Below the pieces are notes generated by a model. That model worked only from the letters and a program-made list of their open reading frames with translations, ran no database searches and was not told the DNA's origin. From contig CM055110.1 of assembly GCA_029204225.1 (NCBI GenBank), positions 16,751,631-16,815,630 on the forward strand: DNA of 64,000 nt, read 5' to 3'. Positions within the stretch are counted from its first letter, which is position 1. Each line of letters begins with the position of its first letter. Positions 1 through 14,790 of the stretch are shown here, one piece after another. The position numbers and the translations under genes are program-made. The DNA comes from Diphasiastrum complanatum (lineage: Eukaryota > Streptophyta > Lycopodiopsida > Lycopodiales > Lycopodiaceae).

Positions 1-180
1 GGGAGACCACTTTATGACAGATGCATGAGTCAACAAATCGGGGATTGTAATTTGATTTAAACAAATCCACAAATAAAATATGAATTATGACCAAAACAAG
101 TTCAATTTATGGGTGGAGAGACTTATGAAATGGTCATGAAAAGAACCTTGGCCACCACTGCCCAAGTGCGAGGGCCATGC
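1..180 (-). repeat. Fragment of Transposase_24-like element (copy 3)
   Basis: This stretch aligns base by base with 52336-52520: the GGGAGACC start, the AATTGTAATTT run and the CCTTGGCCACCA block are shared. In the fuller copy it spans the end of one exon, a short intron and the next exon of a minus-strand gene. Read on the minus strand the fragment gives the GPSHLG/GGQGSFH-type motif seen there. It stops abruptly at about 180, where Copia homology begins. Confidence 0.7.
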
Positions 181-2786
181 AGGTAATGGCAAGGAAGAAG
201 GTTGTGATTGGTCTTCCAAGTTCCTTAAGTAATGACAAGCATGTTTGTGAGTCTTGTGCTTTGTCTGAGTCACATAGACTACCTTATACTAGATCTATTT
301 CTAGATCTACAAAGCCTTTCCAACTTGTACATTCGGATATTCATGGATTTACTACAATTAGCAATAGTGGAGCTAAGATGTATGTAACATTCATTGATGA
401 TTTTTGTAGATTTTGTTGGATCTATCTACTAAAGAGCAAGGATGAAGTGTATGATGTCTTTGTCAAGTTCAAGAATGCAAGGGAGAACCAATTTTCCACA
501 AAGATCAAGTGCTTGAGAGGTGACAATGGTGGTGAGTACATATCTAACAAGTTCAAGGCCTTTTGTGATGAGCATGGGATCAAGAGGGAGTATACAACAT
601 CAAGGACCCCACAACAAAATGGAGTGGCTGAAAGGAAGAATAGGACTTTATGTGAAAGTGCTAAAGCTATGAGGTTAAGTGCTAATCTTGACAAACCATT
701 TTGGGATCAAGCTTTGTTGTGTGCCAATTTCTTGTGCAATAGGTGGCCGAGTGCTATTTTGGATGGAAGGACACCTTTTGAGATGCTATTCAAGAGGAGG
801 CTGAGTGTCAACTTTCTAAGAACCTTTGGATGCATATGCTATGTCAACATTACTCTTGATGATAGGACCAAGGAGGATCCATCTTCAAGAAGAGGTATTT
901 TTGTTGGATATAGTGAGGTGAGTAAAGCCTACAAGGTTTACATTCCTTCTACTAACAAAGTGATTGTTGGTAGAGATGTCATTTTTTATGAGGGAAACAT
1001 TCCAGAGGTGTCTTCAAGCATGATTGATGGTAAAGTAGATGGATCTAACATTCTTGATGTTGATGAGAAGGATCCTACTTTGGATGGTGGTGATGATGGA
1101 CCTTCATCAAGTCAAAAGCCAGGGAGAACATCAAGAGAAAGACAAGTACCTTCAAAGCTCACATATGATCAAAACGGTAAGCAAGTAGTTTCTGGAAATT
1201 ATGTTGCTTTCCTAACCTCTTTGGATGAGCCTACAAGTGTAGATCAAGAAAGGAAAGAAGAGGAGTGGATCCAAGCAATGGATCTTGAGTATCAAGCTCT
1301 TATGAAGAATGGAACATGGAGATTGGTGGAGTTGCCTAAGGACAAGAAAGCTATTGGATGCAAATGGGTCTTCAATGTGAAGACAAACGAAGATGGATCT
1401 ATCAACAAGTACAAGGCAAGGTTAGTGGCAAAAGGATATGCTCAACAACAAGGAATTGACTATGATGAGACCTTTGCACCCGTGGCAAAGATGGTAAGCA
1501 TTTGAGTCATCATTTCACTTGCTACACTTTATGGATGAGATCTATGGCAAATGGACATTTCAAATGCATTCTTGAATGGTGATCTTGAGGAGGAAGTATA
1601 CATGGAGCAACCCGAGAGCTACATCTCATCAACAAAGCCAAATCATGTGTGTCTTTTACAAAAGAGTTTGTATGGCCTTAAGCAAGCACCAAGGAGTTGG
1701 TATGCTAAGCTTAACACTTTTTTACTCTCTCAAGGCTTTGTTATGAGTGAGTATGATCATTCACTTTATTATAGGTTTGCTGGAAATGATGTTACCATCT
1801 TTCTAATCTATGTGAATGATATCATCTTGAGTGGTGGAGACAATCAAGATGTGGAGGATATCAAGAATGCTCTTAAAAAGGAGTTTGAGGTGCATGATCT
1901 TGGTAATTTGCATTACATTTTAGGAATAGAAGTCATTAGATCTTCTCAATCTACTTTCATTTGTCAAGAGAAGTATGCTAATTCTATTCTAGAAAGATTT
2001 CATATGGTAGATGCAAAATCTATTGATACACCTATGGAGTCTCATGTAAAGCTTACTATAAGAGGTAATGAAAGATCCTTCAAGGACATTACTCTCTATA
2101 GAAAGCTAGTTGGTTCACTCATCTACCTAACCATTACTAGACCTAATCTAAGCTATTGTGTTGGAAGATTGAGTCAATTCATGCAACATCCTAGTGAGGA
2201 GCATTGGAAGCTAGGAAAGCGAGTTTTGAGGTACATCATTGGAACTCGAGATTTTGGCATATTGTATGAGGGATCATCACCTAATCTTTTTGGATTTTCA
2301 GATTCAGACTATGCTGGAGATATAATGGATAGGAAATCCATTAGTTCTTATTGTATTTTCATAGGTGATGGAGCTATATCATGGATGTCAAAGAAACAAG
2401 CCACTATCTCATTGTCATCTAGTGAGGCCGAATACAAAGCTCTTACACATTGCACAAAGGAGATGGTATGGATCAAGAGGATGATCAAGGATCTTCACTT
2501 GCTGGATTTTTCAGAGAGCCCAATCATCTTTTTTGACAATCAATCAGCCCAAAGAATGGCATCCAATCCTATCTTTCATGCTAGGAGCAAGCATATTGAG
2601 ATACAATATCACTTTGTGAGGGAGCGAGTCATTGCAAAGGAGGTGGAGCTTCAACATGTGTCTTCAAGGGAATGTGTAGCTGATATCTTCACCAAAGCAT
2701 TGGGAAAAGACTTGTTCATGAAGCATAGGACTTCACTTGGAGTATTATTAAAGCCTATGCTAAAACTAGTTGAAGAGGGAGTGTGA
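181..2786 (+). pseudogene. Ty1/copia pol, 5'-truncated (element A1)
   Basis: This is the 3' two thirds of a Copia polyprotein, closely related to the intact element at 25377-29327. It begins inside the GAG-pre-integrase zinc region (CESCALSESHRLPY) and runs through integrase (HSDIHG, RGDNGGEY, GVAERKN), reverse transcriptase (YGLKQAPRSWY) and RNase H (SSSEAEYKALT, then FTKALGKDLF). Gag and protease are missing. Two in-frame TGA codons lie at 1503-1505 and 1536-1538; the second replaces the Trp codon of the intact copy. The RT catalytic YVDD reads YVND, which by itself should inactivate the enzyme. Otherwise the frame is open for about 870 codons, so decay is moderate. The 5' junction abuts a DNA-transposon fragment. 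Confidence 0.93.
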
Positions 2787-3431
2787 AAGATTCAACTAGT
2801 TTCATCACATTTTGCAATATTTCCATATTTGGCATATTGAGGCCAAAACTTGTTTTAGACTTAGAGGTTGACTTTTCAAAGTTCATTAGTCTAAATTTCA
2901 TTTGAATAAACACTTTTTGAAAGTGTGGGAAAGATAGAATGTGAGTTTGAGTAGATTCAATTTGAATAAGTTGGGTACATTGAATCTAGACCCAAAATTG
3001 GTAGGGTTAGCATTTTGGTGGAAAAGCCAAGTGGCCAAATAGGGTTTGGACCTGTTATAAAAGGATGTAACTAGTGGAGAGAGTTATCTTCTCTCTTCTC
3101 TATCTCATTTCATGCTTATACATGGTTCTCTTGGGTTCTACTATCCATTGGTGCACTATCTTGGTGATTGCTTGCAATTCTATGTGTAGAATGATCTATA
3201 TTTGTTATTTTTGGATCCACACGTGTGAAATACAGTAGCTTGCTGGTTTTGTACAGACAGCAATAGTACATAATCATTTCATTCAAGTTTGATCAAGTTC
3301 TATTAGTGTTTGCATCTCAAATTGTGTGTAGATGCTGATTTTTCTACATTGGTGAAATTGATAGTGTATTTCTCTTTCTAGCCAAAGATCATTCAAGTAG
3401 ATTGGATCTTAAGGATCTGAAATCTTTCACA
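2782..3431 (+). repeat. 3' LTR of Copia A1 (LTR family A)
   Basis: The LTR begins TGTGAAAG right after the purine-rich GAAGAGGGAG tract and ends ATCTTTCACA, so the termini are inverted repeats TGTGAAA/TTTCACA. At 650 bp it matches the LTR at 50643-51290 (648 bp) along its length and resembles 62878 onward. It carries a TATA-like TTATAAAAGG at 3055-3064 and CACACGTGTG at 3218-3227. No 5' partner is present. Confidence 0.9.
3055..3064 (+). promoter_or_regulatory. TATA box of LTR A1
   Basis: TTATAAAAGG lies about 275 bp into the LTR, the expected place for the U3/R promoter. The same box occurs at the matching place in the LTR at 50643 (CTATAAAAGG). Confidence 0.5.
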
Positions 3432-3479
3432 CAAAACACATGAATTAGTCTTCTAAACAATCGTATGGGAGTGAATTGG

Positions 3480-4858
3480 TCATGTGTGGGAGAACGCCCC
3501 ACAGCGGATCGCTGCACAAACATTCCAAATTTTGATAATATAAAGATGGCATTTTATTCCAATGTGTCTTACGAAAAACTCCCAAGAGCAAAAAAAAAAA
3601 AAACAATCAATAGACAAATATCACAAATGGATATAGAGTAGACTTACAAAGTGGGCTCAGAAATATCCCTCGTCGCCACTGCCCAAGTGAGAAGGCCTTG
3701 TGGTCTATAGTCGGACTCTGGCTACCTCTCGTTGTTGTCTAAAGAGTTTTGGATCATCTTCGCATGCTTTCAGTTCTCTTTCTCCATGTAGGAAGGCCTG
3801 CCTCTCTTGGCTTTCACTGCATCTCGGATCTCCAATTTGCGGTGGCTCATCACAGCTCCCATACGGCTCCTCATCCATTTCTGTGCGATTTCCATGTCCT
3901 GGGATGAGACAAGGAACTCACTACACAGCTGGTCAATGATGCGATTCTTGCGGTCATCGTTGACATCACGCCAGTCATGAAAGATGTCTCTAGGAAAGTG
4001 GATATACATGAGCTTCCTCATGCGCGTGATGACCCTCTTATCATGGTTATTCTCAATGCCCTTCCGTATGAAAGACGTGGCTATGAGAATGTCTATGGGG
4101 GTGGCCTTAGGTATGAAAGATGCTCCGCCGACGGGAGAATACTGAGGTTGTGGGGTATCGAGGGGAGAATAGCCAATGGGGGGAGTCCAGAGGAGAGAAT
4201 ATATAGGGGGGACTGGGTGGGAGTGGGCTGATAACCCCACGGTGAAACGTGACCCCACGGCATATAGCTGGGAGGAAATGACTCAGTGGCAATGGGTCCA
4301 GAGGGAGGGAAAATGTGAGGGGTGTAAGTGGGCATGCGGAGAATCTGAGATGTGATAGATGCAAGAGTTGCAGTATCATGTGACATATGTGTTGCCTCCT
4401 AGGTCAGTGTATCTTGAAGTAGGGACTTCCCACAATGAGATGCGCTACACGGATGTTCAGGATTCATGACAACGTCAGGGTCATCGCCACATCCTCCACA
4501 ACAGGAGACACTGAGGGGGCTCCTCCTCCTCTCCCAAGAGTGTCGGGAGGAAGCACTGGCAGTAGTGACATGGGTGGGGGTGCGACCCTCGTCAAAGTGA
4601 CCCCCACGGGAAGGGGAAACATGTGACTTGTCTACATGAGGAGTGGACTGAATCTCCTCGGTCGATGATGTGTACTCAACCAATCGAGAGGAGCTACGAG
4701 CCTCGCATCAAGACCTCAAGCGTTGTAAGACCCTATCCTGTTACAAGGAAGGCAACTGGTCAAGGTAGCTAATGAGCTCACTCTCGCTCATAGAGGAAAG
4801 ATGGGATGACCCACGACTATTTCCTGACCTTTGACTAGGGGATCCAATATCTGACATA
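3480..4858 (-). pseudogene. Transposase_24-like (En/Spm-associated) gene, copy 1
   Basis: On the minus strand an ORF starts at about 4858 (MSDIGSPSQRSGNSRGSSHL...), is broken by stops in the Leu/Arg-rich part near 4700-4735, and resumes in the open frame 4258-3770. That frame has a Pro-rich spacer and then a conserved domain with RVITRMRKL, DIFHDWRDVNDDRKNRIIDQ and VMSHRKLEIRDAVKAK. The pattern (W-x-x-V, a basic helix, K-W-M, then a basic Ser/His-rich tail) fits the plant Transposase_24 family found beside En/Spm (CACTA) transposases. The copy at 52041-53756 is collinear. No catalytic transposase is present. The family name is inferred from motif pattern only. Confidence 0.6.
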
Positions 4859-4939
4859 ATGGGTGCAACGGAATAAGAGGGATAAATACTATACACAACC
4901 AATGGGAGTCTTAAAAATTAGTAAGAAAAAAACATCACC

Positions 4940-7738
<2,799 letters not shown>

Positions 7739-7739
7739 G

Positions 7740-10700
7740 CCTTTGCTTGGCAAATAGTGGCTTTTAGAGCGACTTCATGAGCAGATCTACAATCATGTCT
7801 TCTGATTTTATATATTGGACTTGGAGCTCTCTTTTCGAGATTAAATCTCAAATGTGATGGTACTTCAGAGGTATGTATTTTGTCTTTGAATAAAAGATGA
7901 GATCTTGGGACAGATAGATGGCACTCTAAGAGTCCATCATCATCGTGCTTGGCCCTTCTTGTGGTATCCCGATTGCCTCCAACATCATCTACAGCCACAT
8001 TATCTCATTCGCCACCTTTGAAGTTGCGACATATTCAGCTTCGCAAGAGGATTGAGCTACCAAGGTTTGCTTTTTGCATATCCAGCTGATTGCAGCTCTG
8101 CACACTATGGTACATCCTCCAGTTATGGACTTGTTGTCATCTTTGCAGCTCGCCCATCTTTACATCACTGTAGTAGTGCAGCTCGAATCATTTTCCTTCA
8201 TTTTCAGCTCTGTAGGTTAATCCCATATTTTGGGTACCCTTCAGATACTATAGGATTTGTTTTGCCATTTGCCAATGTGCCAGGCCAGGATTGGAAGAGA
8301 ATTGGCACAAGGTGTAAACAGGAAAAGCTAGATCGGGTTTGGTACAAATTGTGAGGTACATCAGACTACCGATCAAAATCTTTTCTTACTCTTTTAATGT
8401 AGACATTGCAGTCTGGTTGTGTAGGATTGAAGTCTAGAGACTTCAGAAGACCATCGAGCTTCTTATACCAAGCTCGTGATGCCTATTTTAGACCAGAGAT
8501 GCATCTCTGCAACCGACAGACATATTGTCAATTGTCAGGGTCTTCAAAATCTTCAGGCTGCTTCATGAAGATTTTCTCCTCTAGATCTCCATGGAGAAAG
8601 GCTGTTTTCATGTCAATCTAGTGAATTTCTAGATTGTGCTGTTCGAACGTTTCTTGTTTGTGGGTTCGATCTTCTACTTCCTACTGCTTGGGAGTCTGTG
8701 GCTCTGCATTCTAATTTGATGTCAGTACTCGATCTCCCTCTTGAATGGACAACAGTGTGAAGATCTCATGGCCTCTTTCATCTTTCAGTCCAGAGAATGT
8801 GGACTCATCAAACTTCACATCTCTGTTCAAAACAACCTTTTTTCGTGGTTGGATCGTAGAGCCTGTACACTTGTGTTCCGTTCGAGTAGCTGACCATGAT
8901 TGTTTGCTTTGATTTGTCATCGAGCTTGCTTCTTTTCTCTTTTGAAATGTGCTTATATGCTGCACATCCAAACACATGTACATATGACAGATCAGGCTTT
9001 CTACCTGTCTACATTTCGTACAACGTCTTGTTATCTAGCGTTGTTGTTATTGATCTATTCTGCAGGTGTACAGCTGCAGCTATTGCCTCATCCCAGAATT
9101 GACTTGGCAACTGATTTTGTGCCATCATGCATCTGGCTCCTTTGACTAGCATTCTATTTCTTCTTTCTACAATACCATTGTACTCTAGTGTGTATGCAAG
9201 AGTGAAGTGGTGTTCGATCCCCTGTTCTTCGCAGAATTTTGAGAATTCTTTGCTTTTGTATTCACCTTTGTTATCAGATCTGAGGATCTGTATCATTTTT
9301 GAGGTGTGTTAATGCCACAAACTTCTTGAAGGAATCATACGCTTCGGATTTCTCCTTTAAGTAGTAGATTGTGGTCATCCGGCTATAATCATCTATGAAC
9401 GTCAGAAAATACCTCAAACTTGAGAGCAAATCCATCTTCATCGGTCCACAGACATCAGAGTGGACAAGCTCAAGAACTTCTTTGGCTCTTCTTCCCTCAT
9501 GCATGAATGGATTCCGATATTGCTTGCCTTCCTGACAAGCTTTGTAGAATTCAGTTTTGGACCTTGATATTTTGAGACCTATGACTATGTCTTTCTTGCA
9601 CATGTCATACAGGCTTCGCATGTTCAGGTGATACATCATCCTATGCTAGAGCTGGTCTTCATTTTTTGATATTAGAGTTGCTGATTATTTTGGCATGGTA
9701 GAGGTTTCCTTCTCTGCATCCGACCATTAGCAACTTGTTTGTCATCTTCTCGATCATGCGGCATGTGTTGCCATCGTACAAAATCGAATGCCAAGATCTA
9801 CAATCTTGGAGAGTGATAGCAGATCTTTTCTGAGTGAGGGCACATAGAGTGCTCCTGGCAGCTCTGCTTGGCCTGACAGTGTCCGCAGTTGTACGGTGTC
9901 GATGCCTTTGACATCATGTCTGCTCCCATTACCTAGAATCATTTGTTCTGTTATTTTTGGGCCCTTTGAAATCGATCAAGATCTTCTTGTGCAGGTGATG
10001 TGTGATGTTGCTCCTCCTGAATCAATGCCTACATCGTAATCGTTTTCAGTGTAGCTCGTTGAAGCTTCATTGAGTATTGTGAAGGCTTCGTCACCTCTAT
10101 CAGCATCCTTGGATGACTTTGCAACATTAGCCTTTTCGGCTTTGTTTTTTATTTTTGGGTTGAATCTGCAATCGTATGCAGAATGCCCCTTCTTCTTTAG
10201 TGCATGGAAGGTATTGTTGGATTGAACCAGTATTTGTTGGCCGTATGGCCTAGTTTGTGGCAGTGATCACAAGAGAAAGATTGTTGATTCAAGGACTTTG
10301 TCTTCTCGAATCTTGGCTTGTTCTTGTTCTTCTTCTTTTCTTTCGTGAAGAGAGCCTTCTCTTGATCACTGTTTCTCTCTCCTTCATTTGGCATTAGTCT
10401 CTCATCAGTGACAAGACTAACTGCTTTGTCGAATGTCATATCTGGTAGACTCAGTATGAGCATTCTCAACAGCTGATAGGACGTCGGTAGAGATTTTATG
10501 AAGTACATCAACTGTTGTGGTGCTGGGACCTAGTGCTCCTGTCTTGATGCAGCGAGTTGAGCAAAGATCGTTCTAATCTTCTCAACGTGCTGATCCAAGT
10601 GGTTGGCATCCCATCGTATGGATTGCAGCTGAATGTGAAGGTGCATGACTGAAGTTGTAGTCCTCACTTCATACTTCTGTTTTAATCTTTCCCACGTTGC

Positions 10701-10960
10701 ATGGCTGCTTTTGCAGTCTTCAATCTACATGAGTAAATCTTCATTTATGGATGAAACGATGATCGCCATTGCTTGCTCATCTTTTCTGATCCATTCAGCT
10801 CTCCTCGGATCTCCCTCTGGAGGCTGCACCTCTAAGAGTTTGGTCACCGACTAGATGCCTTCGCCCTTCAAAAGTGTTTTGATTTTGAATTTCCAAATTC
10901 TGTAATTTGGACCATCAAGACTGATTGCTACTCTTGTCTGGATTGTTGTAGCCATATTGT
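7740..10960 (-). pseudogene. Degenerate Ty1/copia element F
   Basis: Minus-strand gag is readable at 10511-10197, with a zinc knuckle CDHCHKLGHTANKYW whose last Cys is replaced. Integrase is readable at 9639-9009 (LVHSDVCGPMK, LRSDNKGEY, NGIVERRN), followed by a post-integrase piece at 8983-8711. RNase H remnants are near 8050-7770 (SCEAEYVATSK, then LQVQYIKSEDMIVDLL with a stop and frame changes). Most of RT between about 8700 and 8060 is missing or unreadable. The order and strand agree with the PBS and 5' LTR at 11008-11830. Confidence 0.85.
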
Positions 10961-11007
10961 GCTGACTAAGAAAATCATTGCTCAAATATCAGTAGTGATA
11001 ACTTGTG

Positions 11008-11830
11008 GCTCTAATACCATGTTGCAAAACTTTGTCTTTTTTGTTTTCGTATTCGCAAACGATTTTGTGTCTTTGGATTTTCTTTTGCGCGGAAGCTTCA
11101 CAAGAACCTAAACACGCGACTAGAACACATTCTATTCTAGCAATCAAGACAAATGGCACAAGACAATGAGATGCACGAAAATAGAGAAACTATATTATTA
11201 GTTTGATTTGGGAGCGAGATCATCAGTGTCTCACTCGTTGGCGGCCTGGCGCTCTGCTCTTTTCACTGTGTTCTGCTCGTTGGCAGACTTTCATGCACAG
11301 CACTTTCATTTCCATTATTTTTTTGAGAATAGTTTATATATCTCCACTGTGTGGAGTTTACAAGAGAGCCAAAATAGAGAATTACAAAACTAGTTAATGC
11401 TAATCAACTAATCAGTTAATCTCCGTCGTTGCTACTCATTTCAGCTGGGCATAAAGTCTAAGACTCTAAGCCCATTGAGTTGCCAACTGGCAGCACGAAA
11501 GATTCTCCTTCGTTTCTTTCATTTGCTTTCGTTCTTTTTGTTTCTTTCATATCTTTTTGTTTTGTGTCCCTTTGCGGTTGTTGCGGTCCTGGAGGTATGT
11601 TTACGATTCGCGAATGATTCGCGAATCGTTTGTCCTTCGATTGTCCTTTAAGCAGGCTAACTTTCGCGAATCGTTCGACCTTTGAGTCAAGGTTTGTTGA
11701 CTTTTGTGTTGTGGGAAAGTTGCAAGAGTTCACCATTTCTGACAGAGAAAGCAAAGAGCAATAGCAAGATGAGCACTCAAATGTGAGGAGAATAAGGAGA
11801 GTAGGGAGGATAAAGTGGGCAAGCAAGGAT
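11008..11830 (-). repeat. PBS and 5' LTR of Copia F
   Basis: GCTCTAATACCA at 11008-11019 is the complement of a tRNA-Met-type primer binding site with one change. The LTR starts immediately to its right (TGTTGCAAAAC at 11020, minus orientation). Its far boundary is uncertain, about 11830. Three TTCGCGAA palindromes sit inside it at 11607-11614, 11618-11625 and 11663-11670. Confidence 0.6.
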
Positions 11831-12009
11831 CAACAAACAAGAGAGAGGATAAAGGCAGCAGGTATGTCCCTTGATTCCATCACTCACTCCTCTTCCCTCT
11901 TCAAAAATGCCGCAAAAAATGGCAATCTTTTTGAAATTTTCAAGATGCTATCGACCCACTCGTCATGTGAGGCTAGTCTGACTCAGATTGAGGAGAAACA
12001 GTCTCTACA

Positions 12010-12459
12010 AAAAAATTCTACCTCCGGGTTCTGTTTCTATCTAGCAGGGGGACCGATTTTGTGGAACTCAAGGAAATAGAAATCAGTTGCATTTTTTTCA
12101 ACCGAGGTAGAGTACATCGCAGCATGTCAAGCTTCAAAATAAGTTGTATGGATCAGGTTATTATTTACGACTTACATCACACTCAGTTCAATGCTACCAC
12201 CATTTCGTGTGACAAATTGAGCTATATTTCACTGTCACTAAATCCCAAATTTTATGGCAAATCAAAGCACATAGAAATCCAGTATCATTTCATTCGGGAG
12301 AAATTTTTCTCAGGGCAAGTGATTCTTCAATACTGCTCCACACCATAAATGGTTGCAGACATCTTCGCCAAAGCACTTCCCAAGATCAAGCATCAAAAGT
12401 TCTTCAACATTTGAACCTGACAAAGAGACCAGGGCACCAACCATGATCTTAAGGGGGAT
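12010..12459 (+). pseudogene. Copia RNase H tail (element G)
   Basis: The plus strand reads STSGFCFYLAGGPILWNSRK, then a broken STEVEYIAAC, then SKHIEIQYHFIREKFF and VADIFAKALP, with several in-frame stops. This is the extreme 3' end of a Copia pol. It ends with the polypurine tract AAGGGGGAT at 12451-12459. Confidence 0.8.
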
Positions 12460-12600
12460 TGTTGGAAATTAAGTCCACAGTTGTCTCCTTGGTGAATGAC
12501 TATTTCTATTTCAAGATTTTTCTCGCACGTTTATTGATCGTTGATGTAGGGTCAGTTGAAACCAACTTTGGTTCTACATTTGCTCATATGATACATACAT
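12460..12600 (+). repeat. Start of 3' LTR of Copia G
   Basis: TGTTGGAAATTAAGTCC follows the polypurine tract directly, as a 3' LTR should. I cannot place the right end. Confidence 0.5.
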
Positions 12601-13148
12601 GAATCATAACTTAGACAGCCAAATTACTTGAAGAACGTCTACAACGGGCTTCCAGCTGATCTCCAGCAAAGGGTAACCAATCCTATCATATTTCAAGTTC
12701 AGATGTTAAGTTCGCGCGTTCTTTACAATTTTTTTTTTTTTTATTGCTTCTCTCGCGCACAGGAGCGATATCTGCCCTATGACCATGGCCTCGTCCTTAG
12801 GATCTACTCGAGATTTTGGCCTAAGTGTATTTTTTACTAAATTTCGAATAACTGACAACCTACACTACTTCCACAACTATTTCACCCATATTTACATATT
12901 TTCAAGACTGCGCAACCCAATTCAGAAGTATTTTATGATCATTATGTTAGATTCAATGATCACTCAGTATACCTGTTATCTCCATAGGTTCACTCTCCTA
13001 CATGCATTATACTGATCTTGTCCATTTCTTCTCACTTTTCAGAATGTTCACTAGATTGTTTGATTTGTTTAAAAACACTTCAATGTGTCCTTACTGCAAC
13101 ACATATTGTCGATTTGTTGAATATCAGACTGGTTTTGTACTTTTCCTA
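12600..13148. other. No recognisable gene
   Basis: AT-rich sequence with a T13 run near 12731. It may hold the rest of LTR G and an intron or upstream exon of the next gene. Confidence 0.3.
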
Positions 13149-14056
13149 TTAGTTCAGATCCCAGATGATGAGGAAGTTTCTCCTTTTGATCCTCATATTG
13201 CATCATCCTCAGTTCAATCATCCTTTAAGGATATTAGCCACTTCCTTATCGACACCCCTAATAAGGATAGTGATTTTCTTGACGTAAATACTGATGTGCT
13301 TCGGGATTTATTCATTGGCCAGAATATTACTGTTGATGAATCGATCTCTATAGATGAATCTAAATGTCTTTTTAATTTGCCAGTGTATTATATAAATGAT
13401 GATGTATATATTACTATAGTTGATGTGTGTCAGATTTTTGACTATCGTGAGGATGAGGTGCTATGTTTATTATCTAGCACAATTTTTGAATTCTCCGACT
13501 TTGTAGATTTTGAAACAGATGATCTTGTTGCTGGAATTGATTATGATGATGAGGATGGACTTATGACTGTTGAAGAATGCTTGAAGAGAGTTTTATCAAA
13601 TTGTGCTGAGCATGGATGAAGCATACCATTTGATGAAGAATTACTACATTTCAATCCCATATGGCCTTCCCTCATCCATCATTAATGCATTTTACAGATG
13701 ATTCTTCTTTTGTAGGTGGCCATAATATTGATCATCCGGATTTGGTTGTTGTTGATGATGAAAAATGTGTAAGTGTTTAAACTTCCTTGCATAAGAATGT
13801 TGTTAACTATTGAATGTTTTAAACTTATTTTTTATTGCAGGATGCTCTCATAATTGATGACTTTGCTGCAAGACGAGGTGGTTATAGACAACATGCATCC
13901 TCGTTCCAAAGGGATAGTGGACTTGGCCACTATCTTAGGCATTTTCTAAAGAATGAGATATGTATTGCTCATTCGAAGTTGAGCCCAGTTGGGAAGACTC
14001 TGATAATGACAGTTAAAGCTTTTTTTTTTTTATCTAGGAGGACATTAATTTGTTAA
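13149..14056 (+). CDS. Unrecognised acidic protein, intron-containing
   Basis: A plausible exon opens after the acceptor TTAGTTCAG at about 13157 (IPDDEEVSPFDPHIASS...) and stays open to the stop at 13619. A second segment follows TTTTACAG near 13696 (DDSSFVGGHNIDHPDL...) and ends at a strong donor TGT|GTAAGTG near 13768. It is followed by the acceptor TTATTGCAG at about 13840 and an exon reading DALIIDDFAARRGGYRQH and GLGHYLRHFLKN. The protein is acidic and rich in Asp and Ser. The stretch VYITIVDVCQIFDYREDEV has an alternating strand-helix look, faintly like BRO-N/KilA-N folds, but I would not assign a family. It could be a TE passenger gene or a pseudogene. Confidence 0.4.
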
Positions 14057-14399
14057 GATGAATAAGATCATTTTCGTCAAAAGATTCCATGTTTTGAACA
14101 TTCTAGGTTTTACTGATGGAATGTTCCTTTAAGAAGCTCCCATTATTCATTGTACTCTACTTATATTGAACTTAGTGAAAATAAGGATAATGCACATCTA
14201 TTAGATGCATACTCAAGCAGAGAAATTTTTCATGACAATATAGCCATAGAAGCTGACACAAAAGCTGATGATTATTAGTCAACACTTTGTATTTTGTTAT
14301 GATACAATCAATACATTTACATTGAGTATTTCTCCTCTCTCTTGTTCCATAAATTTTCAAGCAATTTTGAACATGTCATGATTTGATGACAATGATGAT

Positions 14400-14790
14400 T
14401 GAATGTCTTTGTTATCTTCTACTCAACAATCATCTAATTTACTCTTCCTATATGAACTTCCATGCTTTTCTAAACTTGTTGTATTGTGTGGACTTTGTTA
14501 TATGTCGAATTTGAACTCTGCGGTAGAACCACTGAAACAATTGAAAAATGTAGTTTCATTTTTCATTGGTTCCTCCATGTTGTGTATTTCGATGAAATGT
14601 TGCTCATGCTTGCCAATGTGAATTCTCCATCCCTTGTGATGACCAGACACTCAAGCAGATGTGCTGCAGATGTCAAAACCATAATGTCAGTCTTATGTTT
14701 GGATCTAAATATATATGGAAAATTGAAAATATCTCGAAGACTTTATACTAACCATTTATGAGTGATGTGATCTTCTCCCCATGCAAGGAT
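14400..14790 (-). pseudogene. Partial copy of the multi-exon gene at 58850-60215
   Basis: On the minus strand this reads LVITRDGEFTLASMSN and ISSKYTTW, matching LVITRNGEIALVSQSS and ISSKYTTQWN at about 58910-58830. Both copies place a splice acceptor (CTGCAG here, TTGCAG there) before CACAT. The homology extends to the ATGATCTTCNCCCCA block (14768 here, 59087 there). The copy is truncated at about 14790 by Copia B. Confidence 0.6.
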
